Shown: positions 22,546-32,648, numbered from the stretch's first letter. The stretch is DNA of 64,000 bases from Dryomyza anilis (GCA_951804985.1 OX638131.1:53131078-53195077); one strand, 5' to 3'. Numbers and translations: made by a program. Notes: generated by a model from the letters alone, not told the origin.

Positions 22546-23240
22546 ATGCCACGTATGACTAATAATTCCCAAGCTACAATGGATCAAATAGGTGAAAAAA
22601 ATCAAAGCCCTGCCGTCGCAACAGTAAACAAACCAAGCCAACCTACAGCTAATGTTACAACAATTAATAATCAACCAACAAGCAATATTCAAAATTGTCT
22701 ACAAAGTTCAACATCTACACAACCTAAAATGGCAACTCGTTCTAATGGCCCTATGAATATAAATTTAACTGAGGCATGAGAGAACTTCATTTAGCACGTT
22801 CATAATGCACGTTTTAATGGTGGTAGAAGTAACACTAAGGTTGAAGATTTTATTGCCACTATACTGGTTTACAAAGAAACCGAAAATATTTCAAATCTCC
22901 ATGCATTATCCAGCCTTCCCCTATTACTAAAAGGATATGCTTCTACCTGGTGGCAAGGAGTTAAACACGAGGCCAGATCGTTTGACGAGGCCATAGATCT
23001 TCTTTGAAATGCATTTGCTCCTCCCAAACCTGATTGGAGGATTTATGCTGAAATATTTCAAGAAAAGCAAAAAGCATTAGAGAGTACGGATATTTTTGTG
23101 TGTAGAAAACGAATATTGTTTTCACAGTTAAAAGACAGACTACCCGATAAAACAATAATTAATATGATTTTTTCTCAAATTAATCTGCAAATACGGGATA
23201 AAATACAAATAGTAAAAATGGAATCATTTTAGGATTTGTT
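22546..23240 (+). pseudogene. gag of Gypsy element 2, frameshifted
   Basis: It starts MPRMTNNSQ (ATG 22546). A Q/N/T-rich N-terminal region leads to NLTE, where a deletion of about 40 bp (compare 10612-10653) introduces a stop at 22777-22779. The capsid continues in another frame: VEDFIATILVYKETENIS, LPLLLKGYA, then a GVKHEARSFDEAIDLLR block and PKPDWRIYAEIFQEK, ending in a CRKRILFSQL block. This arrangement resembles the capsid of the Ty3/Gypsy gag lineage from which insect Arc genes descend. A stop lies at 22997 within the capsid and another at 23230. Confidence 0.75.
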
Positions 23241-23299
23241 ATGTAGTGCTCGCGATATTGAAATGTCCTTAAATAAAAATAAAACTCAGGAAAAACCGT

Positions 23300-23400
23300 G
23301 GCAAATAGAGTTTCATGACAAATCAAATATTCCTTGCACATATTTCCGAAAAAAATCATACATCGGAAGTTTGCTACAAAAAATTGGAAGCTGAAAAGAA
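23300..23400 (+). pseudogene. Remnant of the gag zinc knuckle
   Basis: A short open piece 23315-23497 ends a knuckle with NHTSEVCYKK (H-X4-C). The first two cysteines are altered, because the preceding codons read AHISEK. Element 1 has lost this part altogether. The nucleocapsid function would be impaired. Confidence 0.5.
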
Positions 23401-23444
23401 AAATTTAATCTACCGCTGCCAGAACAAGCATCGCTGGATACTAT

Positions 23445-24018
23445 TTGTTTCAAAAATTAAAGGAGAGGGGAATACCATTTCAAAAAGTTTTTGCTGAAAT
23501 CACTTTAGCTGATGGAATTCCTCGTAAAGAGATGGTTTATTCAACAATCGTCCACATTATCATCGAAAAAAGATTTAAGCAAATTCGTTTTATCTGCTTA
23601 CCAAGCGCAAAAGATAATAGAACACTATTAGGCATTGATTTCTTAGAGCAATCTGGTATTGTTATGGACTTGGCACAGAGGACCTGGTATTTTAAGGACC
23701 AGCCACAGAAAATATTTGAATTTAAAACAAAAAGTTCAAAATTATCAAATAAAATTCCCATTAGCCAAGCTAATATTGAGAAACATTCACAACAATTTCA
23801 ATCAAACCCAAACCCAATAGATAATTTCATGTCATGGTTTGAGGCAAATAATAATAATATTTTTAATGGTGATAAAACCCCAAATAGTTCAACAACATTA
23901 ATAAATGACTATTCTCCTGGGGGACTTAATAAAATATTTGAAAATTCGTTACCAATTAACTACAAAACTCCAAATGAATGTAATTTATTTCCTCCCTTAA
24001 AAAAGAAAAAAAGAAAGT
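23445..24018 (+). pseudogene. Protease C-terminus and Pol linker of element 2
   Basis: A 191-codon open piece contains LLGIDFLEQSGIVMDL, the usual end of a Ty3/Gypsy protease, then an N-rich linker with DYSPGGLNKIFE. It is closed near 24018 by an indel in a lysine-rich A-run; element 1 is still open at that place. The catalytic DSG/DTG upstream was not identified in an open frame. Confidence 0.75.
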
Positions 24019-24063
24019 GAAGCAGAAGACAATGCACTTTCTCTTGATCTTAATTTAATCGAT

Positions 24064-24535
24064 GTGCTTTTACGACAAAATGAAGCCCCTCACCTTAGCA
24101 AATTAGACAGAGAAACATTTAACACATTACTTTTGGATCGTATTCAAATTTTTGAAAATATTGCTGTACCAATTAAAAATATTTTTCACACAATAAATAC
24201 AGGCGATCATGAACCAATTGCAACTACACCATACAGAATATCACCTGTAATGAAGCAGCGGCTTGAATTAGAATTAAAAGATATGCTAAAACAACGAATT
24301 GAAATCAGGGTATTGGCAGATACAGATTGACCAAAAGGACAGACTTAAAACAGCGTTTACTACTCCTTTTGGTATATATGTTTTTAATCGAATGCCATTC
24401 AGACTAAAGAATGCACCTGCAACCTTTCAGAGGTTAATTGACAAGTTTCGAAATGGTCTCCCAAATATATTGATATTAGCTTACTTGGATGACATAATTG
24501 TGTGTTCGAAGGATTTCAATTTACATATAACATAA
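24064..24535 (+). pseudogene. Reverse transcriptase of element 2, internally deleted
   Basis: The RT opens with HTINTGDHEPIATTPYRISP (24186 onward), then jumps at about 24297 from LKDMLKQRIE straight to SGYWQIQIDQKDR. The intervening fingers and first palm motif are lost together with the frame. The rest (24299-24535) carries AFTTPFGIYVFNRMPF, NAPATFQRLID and the catalytic YLDD at 24482-24493. A TAA closes the frame at 24533. RT copies the element RNA into DNA. This copy lacks an essential part of the fold. Confidence 0.85.
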
Positions 24536-24622
24536 TTAAAATTAACATTATTAAGATTAAAAGAATTTTGCTTTCATTTAAATAGGGAAAAATGCTTCTT
24601 TTGCCAACCGGAAGTCAAATAT

Positions 24623-24905
24623 TTGGGCCATATTCTGACCATTAAAGGCCTTAAAATAGATCCTGAGAAAACTGATGCTGTCTTAAAACGACCTAGACTC
24701 AAAACTTTGAAGCAGTTGATGTCCTTTTTACAAACATGCTCATGGTTTCGTCGATTTATAGCCAATTTCGCAGAAGTTTCAAAACCGCTTTCAAATTTAA
24801 CCAGAAAAAATGTTACCTGGAGATGGTCAACACAGGAACAGTCGTCTTTCGATCATTTGAAACAATTGTTAGCATCGCCATATATTTTACAACAAGTCAA
24901 AATAT
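24623..24905 (+). pseudogene. RT connection/thumb region of element 2
   Basis: MGHILTIKGLKIDPEKTDAV and the SFLQTCSWFRRFIANFAEVSKPL block are the usual sequence after YLDD in Ty3/Gypsy RT. The piece is shifted one frame against both the YLDD part and the RNase H part; the second shift lies near 24900. Confidence 0.8.
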
Positions 24906-25290
24906 TCAACCATTTTATTTGAGAACTGATGCCAGCAACTACGCGCTCGGAGCTGTTTTGTTGCAGGGGGAGAAGGAGAATGAACCTCTTATTGAATACG
25001 CTAGTCGTCTGTTAATTGCCGCTGAACGTAACTATTCAACCACTGAACGCGAAGCACTAGCCGTTGTCTGGGCAGTACAAAAATTTCGCGGGTACATCGA
25101 AGGATCTGAAATTTCCATTTTGACCGACCATCAACCCTTAAAATGGCTTTTTAGTCTTAAATCGCCGACGGGTCGCTTAACAAGATGGTCATTATTACTA
25201 CAAATGAACAATTTACAATTTTTATATACACCAGGAAAGCAGAATGTTGTAGCTGACACTCTCTCCCGCCCACCTTGCCCAGAATCAGAT
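24900..25290 (+). pseudogene. RNase H domain of element 2 (well kept)
   Basis: The domain keeps its hallmark blocks in one frame: LRTDASNYALGAVLLQ with the first catalytic Asp at 24928, STTEREALAVVWAVQKFRGY with the catalytic Glu (about 25040), ILTDHQPLKWLF with the second Asp (about 25122) and NVVADTLSRP with the last Asp. RNase H removes the RNA template during reverse transcription. The open frame (24736-25752) begins upstream in a wrong frame of the RT, so only the part from about 24900 is meaningful. It runs on into integrase without interruption. Confidence 0.88.
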
Positions 25291-25752
25291 AATAATATTG
25301 CAAATGATGATTACGAATATTCAAGTATTGCAATAGATTTTCCTCGCAAGGGTGCAGAAGAATTTAGAATTGCACAACTAGAAGATGCAGATATTAAAAA
25401 AATTATTGAATCATTTGAAAACAATGATGAAAATATATACCGATATACAGGTCGTGGATATATGTTAATAGATGGAGTTTTATATCGTTATTGTTCTGAT
25501 GAAGACTCAGAAAATGGCCAACTAGTAGTGCCACAGTCAATGCGAAAGAAAATATTATATAACTACCACGATGATCCCAGCGCAGGCCACTATGGCATAG
25601 ATAAAACAATAAACCGAATAACAGCACACTACTATTGGTCAGGAATGCGCACTGAAATTACAGAATATGTCAAATCATGCACCGAGTGTAAAAGATATAA
25701 ATGCACAAATATGAAGCCAATAGGATTATTACAAACCGTCAGTAGCAACTAA
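25290..25752 (+). pseudogene. Integrase N-terminal HHCC domain of element 2
   Basis: In frame with RNase H, the sequence shows the zinc-binding pattern H-X6-H (YHDDPSAGHYG, about 25565-25590) and C-X2-C (25678-25689, SCTECKRYK). Between them is the typical TINRITAHYYWSGMRTEI block. Integrase binds the LTR ends and joins them to target DNA. A stop TAA at 25750-25752 closes the frame just before the catalytic core. Confidence 0.85.
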
Positions 25753-26165
25753 CGGTTTGAAATTATCGCAGTGAATTTATTTGGACCATTACCGCGCACC
25801 AACACAGGACATCAATGGATATTGATTGTCGAGGACTTGTGTAGCCCTGGGTTGAATTTTTTGCGTTAAAGATAGCATCAGCAGAAAATTGCCCGTTAGT
25901 TTTACTTGACTAAATAATTCTCATATACTGGGTACCACGGAGACTTCATACTGATAATGGATGACAGTTTATATATGCTCTTATGCAGAAACTTACCTTT
26001 TGTTTGGGCATACAACAAACGTTCACACCAATTTATCATCCTGAATCTAACCCGGTTGAAAGAAAAAATAGGGATTTAAAATCACAGTTAGCGATTTGCG
26101 TTGGTCATAAGCACGATGAATGGGACTTAAAATTTGCCGTCAATAAGGTTTGCTATGAACACCGC
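25753..26165 (+). pseudogene. Integrase catalytic core of element 2, broken
   Basis: The core begins FEIIAVNLFGPLPRTNTGHQWILIV in another frame. The position normally held by the first catalytic Asp (DLFGPL in relatives) reads Asn (AAT, 25774-25776). Several stops and shifts follow between 25850 and 25980. The third catalytic residue lies in FTPIYHPESNPVERKNRDLK (about 26013-26080) and is present as Glu. The core would not work even if the frame were open. Confidence 0.8.
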
Positions 26166-26952
26166 TAAATGCAGTAGCACAGGATACACAGCAGCATATT
26201 TGACGTTTGGCAGAGAGTTGAGAACCCCACTGGAAGCACATCATGATCTAAAAGTCATCGTCAAATCAGAAAACTTTATTCCACAAATTACACCACATCT
26301 GCAACGACTCTCAGATAGTTTAAAACTCTCTCAAGACACTGAAGAACGTCTTCAGGATAAAAATAAGAAGTACGTAGACCAAAACCGAATACCACAAAAT
26401 GTTATAAATGTTGGAGATCGCGTGATGGTAACAACACATCTATTAAGCAAAGCGAACCAAGGGTTTACATCAAAATTTGCACCACGTCGAGATGGGCCAT
26501 ACGTGGTCATTGGCAAGAAAGGATCGTCATGTTATGTCATAGCGGCTGAGAATAAACTAGATACACCACTAGCAACTCATCACGTTTCCGCTTTAACTTT
26601 ATATAAAGGATCTGCAGAAACACCACTTAACCCAATAAGAACCCGTGGTCGCCCAAAGAAAAACCGGATAGGAAATACTGCAGAAACCAACAACACTGCA
26701 ACAACCAACAGTACTGCAGCAACCAACAACACTGCAACAACCAACAGCACTGCAGCAACCAACAACACTGCAACAGCCAACAACACTGCAGCAACCAACA
26801 GCATTGCAGCAACCAACAACACTGCAGCAACAAACAACACTGCATCAACCAACAACATTGCAGCAACTAACAATGCTGCAACAAGCAATACCACATTTAG
26901 ATATCAAGGCGAAGACTCTCTTAGACGATCATCAAGGCTAAGACGAATCTGA
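26134..26952 (+). pseudogene. Integrase C-terminus with GPY domain and repeat tail
   Basis: A 272-codon open piece starts in the last part of the core (STGYTAAYLTFGRELRTP), continues through a coiled stretch (DTEERLQDKNKKYVDQNR) to the GPY/F domain (FAPRRDGPYVVIGKK, about 26475-26525) and HHVSALTLYKG. A basic RTRGRPKKNR stretch (AT-hook-like) then leads to a minisatellite-coded region of twelve six-residue repeats (26680-26895) and a basic end RRSSRLRRI. The GPY domain and basic tail take part in DNA and chromatin binding in this group of integrases. The stop is at 26950. Confidence 0.85.
26680..26895 (+). repeat. 18-bp coding minisatellite, 12 units
   Basis: Twelve units of GCAACAACCAACAACACT with base changes run without interruption in the integrase frame, each giving a hexapeptide of the type A-A/T-T-N-N/S-T. 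The changes between neighbours are mostly at the second codon (GCA or ACA) and fifth codon (AAC, AGC or AGT). Confidence 0.92.
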
Positions 26953-26990
26953 ATTCAAGTCCTGTTGCATCATCGGGACAATTTCATCAA

Positions 26991-27003
26991 CAGAGGGGGA
27001 GAT
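26991..27003 (+). other. Polypurine tract
   Basis: CAGAGGGGGAGAT stands directly before the 3' LTR. The purine run AGAGGGGGAGA primes plus-strand synthesis in LTR elements. Confidence 0.8.
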
Positions 27004-27426
27004 TGTAGCGGATGCTGTTTTTAATCATTTCTTATATATTTTATTTTCGCAATTATTCAAACTATTAAATTTAATTTACATTATAATTTGTTTGCCACTA
27101 CTGTTTACAAAATATCTTGTTACTTGTCATCGATTGTTTAACTATAACTAACTTCACACAAACGTATTGTAATTGTAATATTATTGCAGTTTTATAAATG
27201 TGACTCTTCTATAATTTAAAAGACCGAGCAATGTTCACTCCGCATTCAGATCTCGGCAAATAAAGTCATTAAAGATTAGACCGCTTGTCTTGTTTCTTCT
27301 TTTTATAAATAATTAAACTAAGATACTTGAAGACCTTCGGGGCTCTCGTGGCTAGTCGCTGAGGACAAATTAAGACGCTAATGCTGTCTGGTTTGGCCCA
27401 GCATAACATAAAATATCATCACTACA
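27004..27426 (+). repeat. 3' LTR of Ty3/Gypsy element 2
   Basis: It starts TGTAGCGGATGCTG after the polypurine tract and ends CTACA, with complete edges at 423 bp. It keeps the 30-bp GCTAATGCTGTCTGG part that the LTR at 7763 lacks. An AATAAA signal (about 27259) falls at the usual place for an LTR polyadenylation site. Confidence 0.92.
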
Positions 27427-27746
27427 AAATGTTGTTTTTTTATTAATTTTTATTAAAATCTTTAAACATGCACAGTGGGAATTTATAATAATTAAATTCA
27501 TATACAAATTCGTTTAAAACTGCAAGTACAAGTGACAGCATCAATGAATTCCACAATTACACCAGGAGACGATAAACCAGGATCGCTTTATATTTGGTAC
27601 AGTTACAGTTGATCTCAGTACAGCACATAGCGTAGGCAAGGAATTCACGGAGGCTTTTGTTAAAAAAAATGCCAAATTCTGTTTGAAAATCGAAACACTG
27701 ATTTTTATTTGTGGTTTTTTCACATTAGTTTCAGAAATTATATACT

Positions 27747-28327
27747 GTAGCGCGATTCTGTAACTACTTAACGACAAAAAACGATATCGTTAAGTACAGT
27801 TAACAACAAAAATCGTTAAGTGCTATTCTACAAAATTCGTAACAACATTAATAGATAAAATTTGTTGTTACGTATCGACAAATGTCGATACGATAGTCGT
27901 TAAGTAAAAGTTTGACGTTCAAAATTACTTTTTTAATGTCCGGTGTGCGAGAAATGTGGCATTTCTATGAATTTCGATGGAACTTGAATTTAACATGTCC
28001 TAAATTCACTAAAATTGTTGTGCAGGTCCACTTCTTTCATATCAACTTGGTTTACAAGGTTTTTAAATATTACTTAATTTTTAATGTTTGACAAACAAAA
28101 ATATTGACTTTTTTAAAATTGAATTCTAATTTAATTTATTTTATTTGACACTTAAATTTAGATGATGCCATATTTTTCACAAATTTTAACATTAAAATCA
28201 TATCAAATTTTTTATCTACAATAATTGTTAAAGCAAAGTTAGTGAATCACTCGATCGTTATCGCAAGCTACAATTCTTGTTAGTTAACGATATCGACAGT
28301 CTTTAAAAAGTTACAGAATCGCGCTAC
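27747..28327. mobile_element. MITE with TIR GTAGCGCGATTCTGTAAC
   Basis: The 18-base word GTAGCGCGATTCTGTAAC at 27747-27764 is repeated exactly in inverse at 28310-28327. CGATATCG and CGTTAAG words lie close to both ends. The 581-bp interior is AT-rich and non-coding. TATA-like sequences flank both sides, but no certain target duplication can be given. The left breakpoint of the 3.5-kb tandem duplication (27836) falls inside this element. Confidence 0.8.
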
Positions 28328-28329
28328 TG

Positions 28330-29113
28330 CACTATATTATATTCTGTTACTATTTGTACTTTTTGTAACACAATTTATACATTTAATTTACAAATAACAA
28401 AATTATTACTGACGCGAACACGTTTTCGCAACGAACAACAGAAGACACGTACACAGATAATGCCGATCACCGAGTGTCAAATATGTATACAAGAAGAGAT
28501 CTGCAATAATACTATTATTTACATTTGAATTCATTTTTTTTGTTTGTTTTCAAACATCAGTATTTTTAAAATGACCCTAGACATACTTCAAATGACGACA
28601 AAAAAGACGTAGGTAGAAAATTCTATTCAACGATTGCCAAATTCGTATACAAGAAGAATGTTGCAAGAATACACTTATTTAAATCCAATTTCTTTTTTGT
28701 TTGTTTTTAAACATCATATGTTCAAACGATGGCAAAAAAAATGGGTAGAAAATGCTGCACAACGTTGCCAACTTCGTCAGTCGATAAATTATCGAATTAA
28801 GACGAGCGTTGCGAACATACGTTGTATTTAGATTTGATTGGCATTTTCTGTGTTTCGAAACATAGTTTTAACCAAGTAAATTGCTAAGAAATAGTTTATT
28901 CAAATGCAATTACAACTTTATGTTGGTATTGTAACTTATTTGTGGTAAATTTGACAGATTCTGCTGGACAATATAATATGTTTACACGTGAACAAAAATA
29001 AATTCAATTTCGATTATAATTTAATTACACTTCATTCCTAATACATATATGGTAATTTCGTATTACTTTTTTATTACATTCAAACATATTCAAACAAATC
29101 TTTTCTATCCGTG
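28330..29113. mobile_element. Right part of the TIR element (ends CTTTTCTATCCGTG)
   Basis: The last ~75 bp are the inverse of the left ends at 5971 and 19925: CACGGATAGAAAAG, then TTTGTTTGAATATG, TTGAATGTAA and a further CGTAATTCGAAAT-like part. It contains two imperfect direct repeats around TATACAAGAAGA (about 28485 and 28648). A 65-codon frame at 28634-28831 looks accidental. Confidence 0.65.
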
Positions 29114-29275
29114 CAAGGTCAACTTCAATAAGTAATGTTAGTTTATTCTGACTTCTACTCCCCTAAATGCAATTTTTTTTGTCATATTATTAATCATAAA
29201 ATTATAAAACTTTACCGTTGAATGTGTTTATATTGCTTCATAAACACGTTTGAACTTCGTTTTTGAAAAATCTCT

Positions 29276-29510
29276 CTACGATCTCTACGACGAGAAGCAC
29301 GGGATATAAAAAGACACACAAAAACACGAAAAAGCACGGAAAACATGACAAATCAGGCGAAACGTTAACATAATATTATTAATAATTCAAAAATTAAGTA
29401 TGGTACTGATTTATTCCGTTAATTCCATAAGTAGAACTGAAACAACAGATTTTTTTTAAGCTGGTTTTTTAAATTGGAGTAGAAACTACGGTCACGCACG
29501 GACTTCTAAC
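29276..29510. mobile_element. Fragment of the TAGAGATGGGCG hAT-like family
   Basis: It contains words such as GAAGCACGGGATATAAAA, CACGAAAAAGCACGGAAAA and ACTGAAACAACAGATTTTT. These match parts of the hAT-like element at 43058-43843 (about 43165-43260 and 43610-43665). The TIRs and middle part are absent. The same piece lies in unit 2 at about 32811-33045. Confidence 0.65.
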
Positions 29511-29856
29511 TTTTTTTTATATATGATACTTTTTATGATTTAGATTCTTGCAACATAAAACTCTCACAAAGAACGTTATCAACGTTTTGTTATACGATAT
29601 TCAACCTAATTTAAAACAAATTGTTGACTATGTCGGTGTCCGGGGAAATACATGATCAGGGGATTAATCTCTTGAATTATTTTTAATCATTTTAGATGCT
29701 CAAATGAACAACAAATGCATGTACCAAAAACATATCTATTAAATCGTCCGTATTAACAGTTGATGCAGCAGAAATACATAAAACCAGTGCTGCACACATG
29801 GATGCACACTATTTATTTTGGACCGTATTTTAAATTCATTGAAGCATCTCATCATT

Positions 29857-29895
29857 TATAAAAGTACCAAGCGTTCAAATATCGGCTTCAGTTGC
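29857..29895 (+). promoter_or_regulatory. Core promoter of Osiris copy 1 (TATA + initiator)
   Basis: TATAAAAG at 29857-29864 is followed by the arthropod initiator TCAGTT at 29888-29893. The A at 29890 is the expected first transcribed base, which puts the TATA box at -33. The start codon would then lie 94 bases downstream. The spacing is canonical for insect promoters. Confidence 0.8.
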
Positions 29896-29983
29896 ATTTA
29901 GTAATTACTGACGCTTGCAAAAAATTTAATACATAATTTTCAATTACTTGAAAGGTGTAAAAAAGTGTATTAAATATAATAGA

Positions 29984-30673
29984 ATGCAAATGGCCAAGAC
30001 GTTGTGTTTGGTGGCACTAGTAGTGTTCAGTATATTCGTGACTAATTCAACACCTATAATTCAACAATATCAATATAAAGACAATGATACCATGATATTT
30101 CCGGAGTTGTTGTTAGTACGTCAAATGTACGGCGATTGTCAATACAAAATTGATTTTATTGGATGTTTAAAATTTAAGAGTATAAATGCACTTTCTAGCG
30201 TCCTAAAAAAAGATTATATTAAAGTCGTTGATGGTTTTGTATTTGAAAAAAATAACCAAACTCATAGTGATAATAATGTTATTGACACAATAACCGATTT
30301 ACGTACATTGAATACACTTAATTCTCTTGATCGCGAATTGCTTTCTAAAGCTGATAAGTTTGTTCGATCTTATGCTTTAAATATAGATATGAGTGTAGGA
30401 CGCGGGGATAGTGGTTCCGAACATCGGGAGCAAAAAAAAAAAAAGCATAAAGACAGTGGACATATTAAATATGTAATTGCGGCACTATTGACTGCCATGG
30501 GCATTGCGGGGCCAATTGGCTTAAAGGCACTTGCAGCAATCGCCGGAAAGGCCCTTGTTATTAGCAAAGTAGCGTTAACCATTGCTGGAATTATTGCGTT
30601 AAAAAAATTATTTTCACACGACCACCATGAAGAAACCAGCTTTCAAGTGCATGCGGGAGACAATAATCGGTAG
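29984..30673 (+). CDS. Osiris family protein (DUF1676), tandem copy 1
   Basis: The predicted protein has 229 residues. It starts at ATG 29984 (A at -3); a second ATG two codons on (29990) is an alternative. Residues 1-22 form a signal peptide with hydrophobic core LCLVALVVFSIFV. Two cysteines (C52 and C61, C-X8-C, in GDCQYKIDFIGCLKFKS) match the conserved pair of Osiris proteins. A segment VVDGFVFEK follows, then a basic stretch EQKKKKHK, and a long hydrophobic region with GPIGLKALAAIAGKALVISK and ALTIAGIIALKKLF. The last two are the signature of DUF1676. The tail is short and His-rich (HDHHEE). Osiris proteins are insect-specific secreted or endosomal-membrane proteins linked to cuticle and trachea formation. 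Most family genes contain introns, whereas this one is a single exon. Which Osiris number it is cannot be told. Transposon debris surrounds it. Confidence 0.9.
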   Translation: MQMAKTLCLVALVVFSIFVTNSTPIIQQYQYKDNDTMIFPELLLVRQMYGDCQYKIDFIGCLKFKSINALSSVLKKDYIKVVDGFVFEKNNQTHSDNNVIDTITDLRTLNTLNSLDRELLSKADKFVRSYALNIDMSVGRGDSGSEHREQKKKKHKDSGHIKYVIAALLTAMGIAGPIGLKALAAIAGKALVISKVALTIAGIIALKKLFSHDHHEETSFQVHAGDNNR

Positions 30674-31370
30674 GTTTTAATTGTATGATGTTAAAATTTA
30701 CAGTGATAATTTCAATCTAGTTTAATCCTTGTTTAATTATATCTTAAATTTAAATGACCAAATATGTATATTCATAGGATGAGGAATACGAAAAAATAAT
30801 GAAAATAATTAATTTTCATTGTTTTATTACAAAAATGTCCCCCAGGTCCAACATTTTCTGATATAAAATTATATATGGGGCTGTCCATATCTGACGGCCA
30901 CCTAAATTTTTACGTTGAAATTCATTTCTTCTAATTACCTGCAACAGTTTGAACCCAACAGTCGATATCCACCTTTTTTTTCGATATGATTGGACATCCC
31001 TCCCGAGTTTGCTTTTATAACATTAAATATAAAATGGTTTGTATCGAAAAAATCTCCTTTGATTATTTTTTATTTTTTTCGATTTCAACGAAAATATATA
31101 ATCAGCTATGATACAGATACGATCATTTTCTCATTTTTTACAAAGTTTACTTTAGTTGATACTAGGCACACCGAAAAATTACTGTAATAAATTATACTAC
31201 ATGTATGTCTTTGTTTTGAAAAAATGTATTTCTACTACATTTTGATCGTTTTTAAATACATTTGTATTCATTTAAATAATTTACTAACTCATTGTATTAA
31301 AAATTCGATTTCTACATAGTACATAAACTGTATGGTGTCTTCATTTTCTGCACTTTTTAATTATATGAAG
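30674..31370. other. 3' flank of Osiris copy 1
   Basis: AT-rich flank. AATAAA-type signals are poor near the stop (AATAATGAAAATAA near 30796); a clear AATAAA lies at about 31187. Words ACTACAT and TACATTT recur toward the end and again after unit 2 (35460-35640). No gene was recognised. Confidence 0.4.
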
Positions 31371-31863
31371 TTCGTAACAACATTAATAGATAAAATTTGT
31401 TGTTACGTATCGACAAATGTCGATACGATAGTCGTTAAGTAAAAGTTTGACGTTCAAAATTACTTTTTTAATGTCCGGTGTGCGAGAAATGTGGCATTTC
31501 TATGAATTTCGATGGAACTTGAATTTAACATGTCCTAAATTCACTAAAATTGTTGTGCAGGTCCACTTCTTTCATATCAACTTGGTTTACAAGGTTTTTA
31601 AATATTACTTAATTTTTAATGTTTGACAAACAAAAATATTGACTTTTTTAAAATTGAATTCTAATTTAATTTATTTTATTTGACACTTAAATTTAGATGA
31701 TGCCATATTTTTCACAAATTTTAACATTAAAATCATATCAAATTTTTTATCTACAATAATTGTTAAAGCAAAGTTAGTGAATCACTCGATCGTTATCGCA
31801 AGCTACAATTCTTGTTAGTTAACGATATCGACAGTCTTTAAAAAGTTACAGAATCGCGCTACT

Positions 31864-32648
31864 GCACTATATTATATTCTGTTACTATTTGTACTTTTTG
31901 TAACACAATTTATACATTTAATTTACAAATAACAAAATTATTACTGACGCGAACACGTTTTCGCAACGAACAACAGAAGACACGTACACAGATAATGCCG
32001 ATCACCGAGTGTCAAATATGTATACAAGAAGAGATCTGCAATAATACTATTATTTACATTTGAATTCATTTTTTTTGTTTGTTTTCAAACATCAGTATTT
32101 TTAAAATGACCCTAGACATACTTCAAATGACGACAAAAAAGACGTAGGTAGAAAATTCTATTCAACGATTGCCAAATTCGTATACAAGAAGAATGTTGCA
32201 AGAATACACTTATTTAAATCCAATTTCTATTTTGTTTGTTTTTAAACATCATATGTTCAAACGATGGCAAAAAAAATGGGTAGAAAATGCTGCACAACGT
32301 TGCCAACTTCGTCAGTCGATAAATTATCGAATTAAGACGAGCGTTGCGAACATACGTTGTATTTAGATTTGATTGGCATTTTCTGTGTTTCGAAACATAG
32401 TTTTAACCAAGTAAATTGCTAAGAAATAGTTTATTCAAATGCAATTACAACTTTATGTTGGTATTGTAACTTATTTGTGATAAATTTGACAGATTCTGCT
32501 GGACAATATAATATGTTTACACGTGAACAAAAATAAATTCAATTTCGATTATAATTTAATTACACTTCATTCCTAATACATATATGGTAATTTCGTATTA
32601 CTTTTTTATTACATTCAAACATATTCAAACAAATCTTTTCTATCCGTG
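31864..32648. mobile_element. Right part of the TIR element, duplicated copy
   Basis: Copy of 28330-29113 carried along by the tandem duplication, ending ATCTTTTCTATCCGTG. It has no left end of its own. Confidence 0.65.

Larger units (their letters stand above)
21896..27426 (+). mobile_element. Ty3/Gypsy LTR retrotransposon, element 2
   Basis: The order is 5' LTR, primer-binding site, gag, protease, RT, RNase H, integrase, polypurine tract, 3' LTR. There is no env-like frame after integrase. The pol order with integrase last and a GPY domain places it in Ty3/Gypsy. It has many frameshifts, stops and deletions and so is non-autonomous. The sequence AAAT follows its 3' LTR (27427-27430), and the same four bases precede the LTR at 7763. 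This suggests that both copies descend from one insertion. Confidence 0.88.
27836..31370 (+). repeat. Tandem segmental duplication, unit 1 (3535 bp)
   Basis: The whole segment is repeated directly at 31371-34895 at a constant offset of 3535 bp as far as a 10-bp deletion in unit 2. The breakpoint shows a 3-base homology (TTC at 27836, 31371 and 34896). Only a few substitutions were seen by eye. The unit holds the right part of a MITE, the right end of a TIR element, a piece of a hAT-like element and a complete Osiris gene with promoter. Confidence 0.93.

Noticed and set aside
26580..26894. Minus-strand frames of Leu/Val/Ala or Cys/Trp/Leu repeats
   Set aside because: They are the reverse reading of the 18-bp minisatellite in the integrase tail.
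21896..27426. Endogenous retrovirus with an env gene
   Set aside because: After the integrase there are only a stop, a polypurine tract and the LTR. There is no room for an env frame, so it is an LTR retrotransposon.
28634..28831. 65-codon frame, kept in both tandem units
   Set aside because: It lies in the right part of a TIR element, shows no domain, and its conservation only reflects the recent duplication.
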